Below, piece after piece: positions 24,075 to 33,441 of a stretch of DNA of 49,812 nucleotides. The stretch covers positions 1-49,812 of the forward strand of contig CAMPJY010000002.1 in NCBI GenBank assembly GCA_946887025.1, given 5' to 3'. The translations under genes were made by a program, and so were the position numbers. Origin of the DNA: an uncultured Salinimicrobium sp. Lineage in GTDB: Bacteria > Bacteroidota > Bacteroidia > Flavobacteriales > Flavobacteriaceae. The notes beneath the pieces are model-generated. The model was given only the letters and a program-made list of their open reading frames with translations, was not told the DNA's origin and made no database searches. Each line of letters opens with the position of its first letter. Position 1 is the stretch's first letter.

Positions 24075-24977
24075 ATGAAACAAAAATTCTTTCAATACAT
24101 CCAGGATCTTCAGGACCAGATCACCTCCGGACTGGAAGAGGTGGATGGGTTGGCAAAATTCAGGGAAGACCTCTGGACGCGCGCCGAAGGTGGTGGCGGC
24201 AGGACCAGGGTCATCGAAAATGGCGCCGTCTTCGAAAAAGGGGGCGTAAATATTTCCAAGGTACATGGGCCCCTTGCCCCTGCCATGCAAAAGCATTTCG
24301 GGGTTGGGGATGTGGATTTCTTCGCCTGCGGCCTCAGTCTGGTCCTTCACCCCAAAAATCCCATGGTCCCAACCGTACACGCCAACTGGAGGTATTTTGA
24401 GATGTACGATAAGGAGGGGAATATGGTAGATGCCTGGTTTGGCGGCGGACAGGATTTGACTCCCTACTATCTTTTTGAAGAAGATGCGAGCCATTTCCAC
24501 GAGGTATGCAAGCTGGCATGTGATAATCACGACTCGCAGTTTTATCCTGATTTTAAAAAGAAATGCGATGGGTATTTCTGGAACGCCCACAGAAATGAAA
24601 CCCGGGGGGTCGGAGGCCTGTTTTTCGATTATTGCAGGGCTTCAGAAGAACGAACGCTGGAGGACTGGTACAGTTTTGTCACCGAGGTAGGAAACTCTTT
24701 TCTGAAAGCTTATATTCCCATAGTGGAAAAGCGAAAGGACCTTGTTTATTCTCCGGAACATCAAAACTGGCAGGAGATTCGCCGAGGGCGATATGTGGAG
24801 TTTAATCTGGTCCACGACAAGGGCACCCTCTTCGGTCTGAAAACCAATGGCAGGATCGAGAGTATCCTTATGAGTCTTCCGCCTCATGTACAATGGGTGT
24901 ACGACCATCACCCCGAACCGGGAAGCGAAGAGGAGAAACTGATAAAAGTCCTGGAGAGCCCAAGAGAGTGGGTGTAG
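24075..24977 (+). CDS. hemF: Oxygen-dependent coproporphyrinogen-III oxidase
   Basis: Uses O2 to decarboxylate coproporphyrinogen III to protoporphyrinogen IX. The 300-residue protein shows the FEKGGVNISKVHG segment and VPTVHANWRYFEM with the active-site histidine. AWFGGGQDLTPYY and FFDYCRASEE follow, with RRGRYVEFNLVHDKGTLFGL and ESILMSLPPHVQW near the end, all standard HemF blocks. Its use, together with HemJ, points to an aerobic heme pathway. The TAG stop lies within the first bases of a degenerate hairpin repeat, suggesting that the element landed at the gene end. Confidence 0.97.
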   Translation: MKQKFFQYIQDLQDQITSGLEEVDGLAKFREDLWTRAEGGGGRTRVIENGAVFEKGGVNISKVHGPLAPAMQKHFGVGDVDFFACGLSLVLHPKNPMVPTVHANWRYFEMYDKEGNMVDAWFGGGQDLTPYYLFEEDASHFHEVCKLACDNHDSQFYPDFKKKCDGYFWNAHRNETRGVGGLFFDYCRASEERTLEDWYSFVTEVGNSFLKAYIPIVEKRKDLVYSPEHQNWQEIRRGRYVEFNLVHDKGTLFGLKTNGRIESILMSLPPHVQWVYDHHPEPGSEEEKLIKVLESPREWV

Positions 24978-25002
24978 GGACGCGATTTATTGCGATCTAT
25001 AC
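24974..25002. repeat. Degenerate hairpin repeat overlapping the hemF stop
   Basis: GTAGGGACGCGAT is followed, after TT, by a decayed complementary arm (ATTGCGATCTATAC). It is a mutated relative of the perfect hairpin 930 bp upstream. The TAG in its first four bases is the hemF stop codon. Confidence 0.65.
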
Positions 25003-25022
25003 TCACAACTTTTCCCCAGTAA

Positions 25023-26039
<1,017 letters not shown>

Positions 26040-26429
26040 GGTTCTACAAATTTATCTGGATTAGAGAAAGCCGCCTGAAAATTCAGACGGCTTTTTTGTG
26101 GCTCCTTTTTTCACACAAGCCGCGCAAGCATCTTCATCAACCCCTGCCATTACTGACATAAACAGAAAATCTTTGGTGATTTTTCGCTATCAAAAAGGCT
26201 TCCAAAAAAAGTTAAAGCCCTTATAATTCCAGCGTTTAAGATACATTTAGGTTTGTTTTAATACTATTTCACAAGGCCCTCCTTTACCTTTGAAAAGAGC
26301 GGCTGGATGATCCCGGCTGTTCATTTTTTTCGGGTTCTCTTCCCCCACCTGTTTCAGGACCCTGAGCATTATCAATGTTAATATAATTTCCGGGATTTCC
26401 CCGGGAGTAAATGTTACGGTCAGAATTAT
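26040..26429 (+). other. 390-bp spacer between heme operon and glycan cluster
   Basis: The first 60 bp hold the hemB terminator. The rest has no credible ORF. It contains TAnnTTTG matches at 26248-26255 and 26285-26292, neither with a TTG at the usual distance, and a small CCGGG/CCCGG hairpin at 26390-26404. It is likely the promoter and leader region of the downstream ten-gene cluster. I see no other structure. Confidence 0.5.
26068..26097 (+). terminator. Rho-independent terminator after hemB
   Basis: AAGCCGCCTGA pairs with TCAGACGGCTT with one mismatch across AAAT, and six T follow the stem. Confidence 0.85.
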
Positions 26430-27134
26430 ATGGAAGGAAATTCATTCTCAAAAACAGCTTTGGTTACCGGTGGCAGTAATGGCATTGGTCGGGCTATTGT
26501 TAAAAAATTGGCGAATGAGGGGATCAAAGTAGTTGTAGCTGATCTTCAGGAGAATAAGGATAATTCTGAAGCGATCTTCAGAAAATGTGACGTGAGCAAA
26601 AAGGAAGATATAGCGGCGCTTTTCAGCTGGATGAATGAAAACGCCGGGCTCCCGGAAATACTGATCTTAAATGCAGGCCAGGGAATTACGGAAAAACTTA
26701 CAGAAGGCGACCCTGAAAAATGGGAATATATCCTGAATGTCAATCTGATGGGATCACTTCGGTGTATCAGGGCTTTCGTTCCGAATATGCTTGAGCAAAA
26801 GCGGGGACAAGTAGTATTCATTTCCTCAGTTTCTGCCAACCAGCCCCATCCTTATGGAGGAATTTACAGCGCCTCCAAAACTGCCCTGGAGATCATTGCA
26901 GAGACCCTGAGGCAGGAAACTCTGCCTTCGGTAAAAGTGACGGTGGTGAGTCCGGGAATCGTGGAAACAGATTTCTTTAGAAATCAGGTTTCAGGCACCT
27001 CTTCCATTGAGGAAATAGGAATGGGCTCCATTTCAGCAGAAGAAATAGGGGAAGATGTCTGGTATGCCCTCAGTAAAAAGAACGGTGCCTGCATCAACAA
27101 AATAACGACAAGACCAGTATTGCAAACATTTTAA
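26430..27134 (+). CDS. Short-chain dehydrogenase/reductase (SDR)
   Basis: NAD(P)-dependent oxidoreductase of the classical SDR type, 234 residues. It shows the cofactor motif TGGSNGIGRAI (13-23), the DVSKKEDI acid segment and LNAGQG. The catalytic residues are SSVS followed by YSASK (Tyr-x3-Lys), with PGIVETDF after them. Substrate is unknown. It is the first gene of the accessory cluster and sits 22 bp before the epimerase, so a role in modifying a sugar or polyol intermediate is inferred from context only. Confidence 0.88.
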   Translation: MEGNSFSKTALVTGGSNGIGRAIVKKLANEGIKVVVADLQENKDNSEAIFRKCDVSKKEDIAALFSWMNENAGLPEILILNAGQGITEKLTEGDPEKWEYILNVNLMGSLRCIRAFVPNMLEQKRGQVVFISSVSANQPHPYGGIYSASKTALEIIAETLRQETLPSVKVTVVSPGIVETDFFRNQVSGTSSIEEIGMGSISAEEIGEDVWYALSKKNGACINKITTRPVLQTF

Positions 27135-27156
27135 CCAACCATAAAAAACCAACTAA

Positions 27157-28275
27157 ATGGGCAAAAAGATCTTAATTACCGGAGGTGCAGGATTCATTGG
27201 CTCCCACCTGGCCGATGAACTTATCAACAAGGGTTATAGCGTCAGGGCACTTGATAACCTGTCGGAACAGGTACACGGGGACCGAAAACAAAGGCCCGAA
27301 TACCTTAATCCGGAAGTGGAACTGCAGATAGGCGATGTTCGGGATAAGGAAGCGGTATTAAGAGCCCTGGATGGTGTTGATGCGGTTTTTCATCTGGCAG
27401 CCATGGTGGGAGTGGGACAGAGCATGTATCAGCTCAAGGATTATACAGAAGTAAATAACGTAGGTACAGCCGTGCTTCTGGAAGCCCTGATAGAAAAACC
27501 TGTGGATAAACTGGTGGTGGCATCCAGCATGAGTATTTATGGGGAGGGTCTCTATGAAGGGAACGATGGAACTCATTATTCAGAATGCGACAGGAAGCTT
27601 TCAGACTTGAAGAAAGGGAAATGGGAAATGTCCGATGAAAATGGGAAGTTATTAAGACCCATTCCCACTAAAGAAGACAAAAAACCCAATCTCTCCTCTA
27701 TCTATGCGCTTTCGAAATACGACCAGGAACGACTCTGCCTGATTACGGGCAAAGCCTACAATATCCCGACCACGGCCCTAAGGTTCTTCAATGTATATGG
27801 GACCCGGCAGGCCCTATCCAATCCTTACACCGGAGTACTGGCAATTTTTGCCTCCCGATTGCTGAACAACAATCCGCCAATGATCTTCGAAGATGGGAAA
27901 CAACAGCGGGATTTCGTGCACGTAAAAGATGTCGCCAATGCCTGCAGGATGGCGATGGAATCTGAAGAAGCCGATGGGGAAGTATTTAATGTTGGCAGTG
28001 GAAACAACTACAGCATAGAGAGCATTGCAGAAAAACTGGCAGGGGTTATGGGTAAAGAAAATATCCCTGTCGAGATCACAGGAAAGTACAGGGTTGGAGA
28101 TATCAGGCATTGCTTTGCCGATACCTCGAAGATTAGAAATTTACTGGGCTTTGAACCCAAAGTTGATTTCGAGGAAGGATTGCTTGAGCTGGCAGGCTGG
28201 TTAAAGACACAGATCGCTACTGATAATGTGGGAAAGGCCAGCAATGAACTAACTTCCAGAGGATTAACCGTATAA
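27157..28275 (+). CDS. NAD-dependent nucleotide-sugar epimerase/dehydratase
   Basis: Extended SDR of 372 residues that should epimerise, reduce or dehydrate a nucleotide-linked sugar. It begins ILITGGAGFIGSHL (5-18) with the ALDN motif after the second strand. FHLAAMVGVGQS, SSMSIYGEG, a Tyr-x3-Lys catalytic pair in IYALSKYDQE and RFFNVYGTRQ follow. The NPYTGVLAIFASRLLN segment and long central loop (about 128-180) recall dTDP-L-rhamnose 4-epimerase/6-deoxytalose-type enzymes, but that substrate is not proven. It lies 10 bp before the fusion gene and is probably coupled with it. Confidence 0.88.
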   Translation: MGKKILITGGAGFIGSHLADELINKGYSVRALDNLSEQVHGDRKQRPEYLNPEVELQIGDVRDKEAVLRALDGVDAVFHLAAMVGVGQSMYQLKDYTEVNNVGTAVLLEALIEKPVDKLVVASSMSIYGEGLYEGNDGTHYSECDRKLSDLKKGKWEMSDENGKLLRPIPTKEDKKPNLSSIYALSKYDQERLCLITGKAYNIPTTALRFFNVYGTRQALSNPYTGVLAIFASRLLNNNPPMIFEDGKQQRDFVHVKDVANACRMAMESEEADGEVFNVGSGNNYSIESIAEKLAGVMGKENIPVEITGKYRVGDIRHCFADTSKIRNLLGFEPKVDFEEGLLELAGWLKTQIATDNVGKASNELTSRGLTV

Positions 28276-28285
28276 ACCAGAGGCA

Positions 28286-30316
28286 ATGGATATAACAAAA
28301 GAAAATGAAGCAGGCCTTCCGGTAATAGGAATATTGGAATGGTTCCGACCAGGAGAATATGAGGAAGTAAAAAATGCCATTTCAGATCTGAAGAAGCTCG
28401 GCATCAAAAACCTGAGAACGGGAATTTCCTGGGCCGACTGGTACAGGGAAGGCACCGAGGAATGGTATGACTGGCTTTTCGCAGAGTTGGACAAGCAGGT
28501 GGAAATAATCCCCTGTTTCCTTTATACTCCTCCTTCCATAGGGGAACTGCCCAAGACTTCGGCTCCCCCCAAGGATCTTAAATCCTATGCAGACTTTATA
28601 GATACGATGATCAATAAATATGGTCAGTATTTTGAATGGGTGGAACTTTGGAACGAGCCAAACAACAAAGTCGAGTACGACTATACCATGGATTATTCCT
28701 GGCAGAAATTCGCCAAAATGATCGGCATGGCTGCTCATTGGGCGAAGAAAAGAAACAAGAAGACCCTTTTGGGTGGAATGAGTCCCATAGATCCGAACTG
28801 GCTGCAGATGATGATCGAACAGGGAGTCATCGAATATATTGATGCGATAGGCATTCATGGATTTCCCGATGTCTTCGACCAGCAGTGGAAAGGCTGGGAA
28901 TTCAGCATGAATTCAGTAAAGGCAGTCCTTGAAAATTTCGGTCTCGAAAAAGAGATTTGGATCTCGGAGGCAGGTTTCTCAACTTGGCAGAATGATGAGG
29001 TCAAGCAATATGAAGAATTCAAGAATGTGCTTCAGACCAAGGCTGATCGGATCTACTGGTATTCTCTAAACGACCTGAATCCGAAGAATGCGACCGTGGG
29101 AGGTTACCATCTGGATGAACGCGAATATTTTTTCGGATTGAAAAAGGTGGATGGCACTAAAAAACTTTTGTACAAACTCTTGGAAAGGGAAGGTTTGAAA
29201 AATATATTCAACCATTCCTATATTCAGAAGACCTACCACTTCAGCAGTTCAGAGAAATACACCCTCATCACAGGAGGAGCCGGATTCATCGGAACCAACC
29301 TGGCCGCCCGACTTCTTTCAGAAGGAAAAAGGGTGATGATTTACGATAACCTTTTCCGCGATGGCGTAGAGCAGAATCTACAATGGCTACAGGCGGAATA
29401 TGGAAAGAACCTGATGATCCAGATAGCTGATATTAACGAAAAGAGGATCCTGCAGCAATGCGTCAACCATGCCAGTGTGATTTTCCATTTCAGTGCCCAG
29501 GTCGCAGTAACCTCAGCGGTTATCAATCCGGTGCATGATTTCCAGGTGAATCTGAAGGGAACCTTTCATTTACTGGAGGCAATCAGGAATTCTAAGCATC
29601 AGCCACCCCTGCTGTTCACTTCTACCAATAAAGTGTATGGAAACCTGCAGGACATCGGGATGGAGGAGAATGGGACCAGATACCAGCCGTCGGACAGGAA
29701 GATCAGGAAATATGGCATTAATGAAAAGATGCCCCTTGACTTTCACAGTCCCTATGGTTGCTCAAAGGGGGCGGCCGACCAATATATCCTCGATTATTCC
29801 CGCTGCTACGGCTTAAAAACGGCAGTTTTCAGAATGAGCTGTATTTATGGTCCTCATCAGTTTGGAACAGAAGATCAGGGCTGGGTGGCTCACTTCCTTA
29901 TCAGCGCTCTTGAAAACAAGCCCGTTTACATCTATGGTAACGGAAAACAGGTCCGCGATATCCTTTTTGTGGAAGATCTGGTCGATGCCTTCCAGTTGGC
30001 TCACAAGAACATTGATAAACTGCAGGGAGAAGTATTCAATATTGGAGGAGGTCCAAAAAATACAGTCAGCCTTCTGGAGATATTGAACCTGATTAAGGAG
30101 AAGGCAGGAAAAGAAATGAAGATCTCCTTTGAGGACTGGCGCACCGGAGATCAGCAATATTATGTCTCCAATACTTCCAAATTCCAGGAAGCCACAGGCT
30201 GGGCCCCTAAATATTCTGTAGATGAAGGGGTGGAAGCCCTGATGAGATGGCTATGCGACAGCAGGAACATTGATTTACCCGAAACCTTAAAACCTTCAAA
30301 TGCCATTGCTATATGA
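28286..30316 (+). CDS. Two-domain fusion: GH clan A-like glycosidase plus CDP-paratose 2-epimerase-like SDR
   Basis: 676 residues. The N-terminal half (about 10-315) looks like a clan A TIM-barrel glycoside hydrolase related to GH39/GH5-type enzymes. WVELWNEPNN offers the acid/base glutamate (E124) and WISEAGFS the nucleophile (E228), about 104 residues apart as in that clan. The C-terminal half (about 322-670) is an extended SDR with TGGAGFIGTN (G330, G333, G336), TSTNKVYG, a catalytic YGCSK (Y490, K494) and MSCIYGPHQFG, closest in pattern to CDP-paratose/tyvelose 2-epimerases. There is no signal peptide, so the hydrolase is cytoplasmic. No stop or frameshift separates the parts. It overlaps the dehydrogenase gene by 4 bp. 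A joint function on a nucleotide sugar or small glycoside is inference. Confidence 0.88.
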   Translation: MDITKENEAGLPVIGILEWFRPGEYEEVKNAISDLKKLGIKNLRTGISWADWYREGTEEWYDWLFAELDKQVEIIPCFLYTPPSIGELPKTSAPPKDLKSYADFIDTMINKYGQYFEWVELWNEPNNKVEYDYTMDYSWQKFAKMIGMAAHWAKKRNKKTLLGGMSPIDPNWLQMMIEQGVIEYIDAIGIHGFPDVFDQQWKGWEFSMNSVKAVLENFGLEKEIWISEAGFSTWQNDEVKQYEEFKNVLQTKADRIYWYSLNDLNPKNATVGGYHLDEREYFFGLKKVDGTKKLLYKLLEREGLKNIFNHSYIQKTYHFSSSEKYTLITGGAGFIGTNLAARLLSEGKRVMIYDNLFRDGVEQNLQWLQAEYGKNLMIQIADINEKRILQQCVNHASVIFHFSAQVAVTSAVINPVHDFQVNLKGTFHLLEAIRNSKHQPPLLFTSTNKVYGNLQDIGMEENGTRYQPSDRKIRKYGINEKMPLDFHSPYGCSKGAADQYILDYSRCYGLKTAVFRMSCIYGPHQFGTEDQGWVAHFLISALENKPVYIYGNGKQVRDILFVEDLVDAFQLAHKNIDKLQGEVFNIGGGPKNTVSLLEILNLIKEKAGKEMKISFEDWRTGDQQYYVSNTSKFQEATGWAPKYSVDEGVEALMRWLCDSRNIDLPETLKPSNAIAI

Positions 30317-31332
30317 GCCTGACAGAAACAGCAAGAAAAATGCCTGTGCTTTCAAAAGAAAAAAACACATTCAGATCACTGGTCGTAGAGGCCCCAAAAA
30401 AACTTTTAGTAAATGAAGCCAAGCTTCCCGAACCAGGTAGCGGGGAAGTAAGAATAAAACTTGAGGGCTCAGGAGTCTGCGCCTCCAATATTCCGGTATG
30501 GGAAGGCAGGGAATGGTTTTCCTACCCAATACCCGCGGGAAATCCGGGGCATGAAGGCTGGGGATCCATAGACGCCCTTGGAGAAGGAGTAAAAGAATTT
30601 GAGGTTGGAGACAGGGTTACAGCACTTACTTATAATGCCTATGCAACCTACGATGTTGCAGAGGCTAAAAATATTGTGAGACTCCCCGAATCTCTGAAAG
30701 GAAAGCCTTTTCCAGGAGAACCCCTGGGTTGTGCCATGAACATCTTTTCGAGAAGCGACATCCAACAGGGCCATACTGTAGCTATCGTTGGCAGCGGATT
30801 TCTGGGACTTCTGCTGATCCAGCTGGCAAAATCAACCGGGGCAAGGGTTATTGCACTTTCGAAGCGCGAATTCTCTTTGGAAGCCGCAAGGGAGGCAGGA
30901 GCAGATCATACCATTGCCATGGACGATCACTTTCAGATAATAGAACAGGTAAAACAACTTACAAATGGCAACTTCTGTGAAAGGGTGATCGAAGCCACCG
31001 GGAAGGAATGGCCCCTGAACCTTTCAATAGAACTGACCGGGGAGCGCGGAAAACTTATAGTCGCCGGTTTTCATCAGGACGGGATGCGGAATCTAAATGT
31101 ACAGCTGTTGAACTGGCGTGGCATCGATATGATCAGTGCCCATGAGCGGGATCCACAGCAGTATATTCTCGGAATCGAGGCAGCAATAAAAGCCGTCGAG
31201 GAAGGAAAAATGGATCCATTTCCTCTTTTCACTCACAGTTTTATACTGGAAGATTCAGAAACCGCCTTTAAATATCTGACCGAGAGACCGGAAGGATTTA
31301 TAAAAGCCCTCATTTTAACCGAAGAAGCATGA
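30313..31332 (+). CDS. Zinc-dependent medium-chain dehydrogenase (MDR family)
   Basis: Alcohol/polyol dehydrogenase-like protein of 339 residues. The catalytic zinc ligands C56 (SGVCASN) and H80-E81 (NPGHEGWG) are present. The four-cysteine structural zinc lobe of classical alcohol dehydrogenases is missing. The nucleotide-binding VAIVGSGFLGLLLIQLA follows, with a SKRE end to the second strand that hints at NADP preference. Substrate unknown; context suggests a sugar alcohol, inositol-like or glycosyl intermediate. It overlaps both neighbours by 4 bp, so translation is coupled across three genes. Confidence 0.88.
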   Translation: MSLTETARKMPVLSKEKNTFRSLVVEAPKKLLVNEAKLPEPGSGEVRIKLEGSGVCASNIPVWEGREWFSYPIPAGNPGHEGWGSIDALGEGVKEFEVGDRVTALTYNAYATYDVAEAKNIVRLPESLKGKPFPGEPLGCAMNIFSRSDIQQGHTVAIVGSGFLGLLLIQLAKSTGARVIALSKREFSLEAAREAGADHTIAMDDHFQIIEQVKQLTNGNFCERVIEATGKEWPLNLSIELTGERGKLIVAGFHQDGMRNLNVQLLNWRGIDMISAHERDPQQYILGIEAAIKAVEEGKMDPFPLFTHSFILEDSETAFKYLTERPEGFIKALILTEEA

Positions 31333-32342
31333 TTGCAATATCAGATGAACAAAAAACCTTGGCCCTGGGATTCCTGGGAGTGGGATGGATAGGCAGGAAC
31401 CGCATGGAAATGATTTTAAGGCATTCCAGCGCAAAAGCCGATGTCATTGTTGAACCAAGCCCGGAAAACGCAGCTGAAGCCCTTAAAAGCGCTCAGAGCG
31501 CTAAGCTGGAAGAATCTTATGCCGCAATGGTTCAGAAGGACGATCTGGATGGTATTGTCATCGCCACGCCCAGTGCCATGCATGCTGAACAAAGCATTGA
31601 GGCCTTAAGGGCAGGGAAGGCAGTTTTCTGTCAAAAACCCCTTGGTCGCACTGCGGCCGAAGTCAAAGAAGTGGTCAAGGCTTCTGCTGAGGCAGATAAA
31701 TCGCTGGCAGTAGATCTTTCCTATCGTCACGTCAAAGCTTTTCAGGAGATCCACAGACTTATAACCAATAAGGAGATCGGAGATATTTACGCTGTAGACC
31801 TGGTTTTCCACAATGCCTACGGTCCCGATAAAGACTGGTTCTATGATATCACCCGATCTGGTGGCGGCTGTGTGATGGACCTTGGAATCCATCTTGTTGA
31901 TCTTGCCCTCTGGTGCCTGGAATTCCCTGAGATCAAGGAGGTGAAAAGCCAACTCTACTTCAAAGGAAAGAAGTTGGAACAGCTGGAAGGGCAGGTGGAA
32001 GACTACGCGTCCGTAAGCCTGACTTCAGAAAAAGATACAGTAATAAACATGCAGTGTTCCTGGCACGTTTCCGCAGGCCAGGATGCAGTAATAGAAGCCA
32101 GATTCTACGGCACCGATGGAGGTGCGGCAGTTAAAAATATGAATGGTTCCTTTTATGACTTCACCGCAGAAAAATATAACGGGACTCAGAAAGAGGTCCT
32201 GGTATCCCCTCCCGATGAATGGGGCGGCAGGGCCGGAGTGGCATGGGCAGAAAAACTATTGGAGGGTTCAGGGCATGATCCTGAAACCGCAAATGAATTA
32301 GTAAAAACCGCAGAAATAATCGATCGCATTTATGGAAGATAG
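31329..32342 (+). CDS. Gfo/Idh/MocA-family oxidoreductase
   Basis: NAD(P)-dependent sugar or inositol dehydrogenase of 337 residues. The N-terminal Rossmann domain has LGFLGVGWIGRNRM (12-25) and ATPSAMHAEQ. The CQKPLGRT motif carries the family's catalytic lysine, and the C-terminal alpha/beta domain contains GGGCVMDLGIHLVDLALW, the substrate-side histidine segment. Together with the preceding MDR enzyme it could oxidise and reduce the same ring at different carbons, as in aminocyclitol pathways, but that is speculative. One base separates its stop from the preferred start of the next gene. Confidence 0.88.
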   Translation: MIAISDEQKTLALGFLGVGWIGRNRMEMILRHSSAKADVIVEPSPENAAEALKSAQSAKLEESYAAMVQKDDLDGIVIATPSAMHAEQSIEALRAGKAVFCQKPLGRTAAEVKEVVKASAEADKSLAVDLSYRHVKAFQEIHRLITNKEIGDIYAVDLVFHNAYGPDKDWFYDITRSGGGCVMDLGIHLVDLALWCLEFPEIKEVKSQLYFKGKKLEQLEGQVEDYASVSLTSEKDTVINMQCSWHVSAGQDAVIEARFYGTDGGAAVKNMNGSFYDFTAEKYNGTQKEVLVSPPDEWGGRAGVAWAEKLLEGSGHDPETANELVKTAEIIDRIYGR

Positions 32343-32343
32343 A

Positions 32344-33441
32344 ATGAAAATACTGATGACTACCGATACGGTAGGTGGCGTTTGGGTGTATTCCCTGGAA
32401 CTCTGCAAAGCACTTCAAAAATATGATATTCAGGTACATCTGTTAGCCATGGGCCACTGGCCCTCAGAGGAACAGGAAGAAGCAGCGGCTACCCTGGAGA
32501 ATGTAATCTTGTATAAAAGCGACTTCAAGCTGGAATGGATGCAGGATCCCTGGGAAGATGTCGAGAAGGCGAGGAAATGGATCAACTGCGTCTATCATAC
32601 CGTAAATCCCGACCTGGTTCATTTAAACAATTATGCTCAGGTATGCGGAGATTGGGAATGCCCGACCATCTCGGTCTTCCATTCCTGTGTACAGACCTGG
32701 TGGCAGGCAGTGAAAGGTACTTCTGCCCCGGCCCAATGGCATCAGTATACCGAGACGGTAAAAAGCTCCCTGCAATGTTCAGACGTTGTGGTCACTCCTT
32801 CCAGGGCGATTCTGGAGAAAGCAGTCTCCACTCATGGCTTCACCTCGGAAACAAGGGTTATCCATAACGGCAGGGATCTCAGCTTTCCGGAGAAAAAACA
32901 AAAGGAAAATATAATCTTCTGTATTGGTCGTATCTGGGATGAAGGAAAGAACCTTTTAATGCTCGCAAAAGTAGCCAGAAAACTGCCATGGCCGATATAT
33001 ATTGCTGGCAACAACACCAATCCATCTACTGGAAAAACAATTGAGGTGGAAAATGTCACCTTTCTGGGAAGCCTTTCAGAAGCAGAAATGAAAGACTGGA
33101 TCCAGAGGGCTGCAATTTTTGTGAGTCCCACTAAATACGAACCTTTCGGCCTCGCGATATTGGAAGCCGCAGAAGCCGGCTGCGCCCTGGCCCTGAGTAA
33201 TATTGAAACCCTCCAGGAGATCTGGGAGGAGGCAGCGCTGTATTTCGATCCTCAGGACAGGGATGCGGCAGAAGCCCAGATCATGAAACTGATCGAGGAT
33301 GAAACCCTGAGGAAAGAATACGCTGAAAAGGCACTGGAGAGATCGGCTCTTTACACTTCTGAAAAAATGGGAAGGGCTTATTTTGACCTATACCTGGAAA
33401 GTATTAAAAAGAAAAATAAACAAAAGCTGCTGAGCGTATGA
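32344..33441 (+). CDS. Glycosyltransferase family 4-like protein
   Basis: GT-B fold transferase of 365 residues from the ATG at 32344 (another ATG four codons upstream overlaps the previous stop). It has an N-terminal TDTVGGVWVYSLELCKAL with the glycine-rich loop that contacts acceptor and donor phosphate, VHLNNYAQVCG, VIHNGRDL, and the donor-site EPFGLAILEAAE, a complete E-x7-E motif. It probably adds a sugar from a nucleotide donor with retention. It overlaps the following CgeB-type gene by 4 bp. No membrane segment is present. Confidence 0.9.
   Translation: MKILMTTDTVGGVWVYSLELCKALQKYDIQVHLLAMGHWPSEEQEEAAATLENVILYKSDFKLEWMQDPWEDVEKARKWINCVYHTVNPDLVHLNNYAQVCGDWECPTISVFHSCVQTWWQAVKGTSAPAQWHQYTETVKSSLQCSDVVVTPSRAILEKAVSTHGFTSETRVIHNGRDLSFPEKKQKENIIFCIGRIWDEGKNLLMLAKVARKLPWPIYIAGNNTNPSTGKTIEVENVTFLGSLSEAEMKDWIQRAAIFVSPTKYEPFGLAILEAAEAGCALALSNIETLQEIWEEAALYFDPQDRDAAEAQIMKLIEDETLRKEYAEKALERSALYTSEKMGRAYFDLYLESIKKKNKQKLLSV

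Noticed and set aside
26040..26429. Small gene or attachment site in the spacer before the glycan cluster
   Set aside because: No ORF with credible composition, no tRNA, and no direct repeat matching the far end of the cluster near 37770 was seen.
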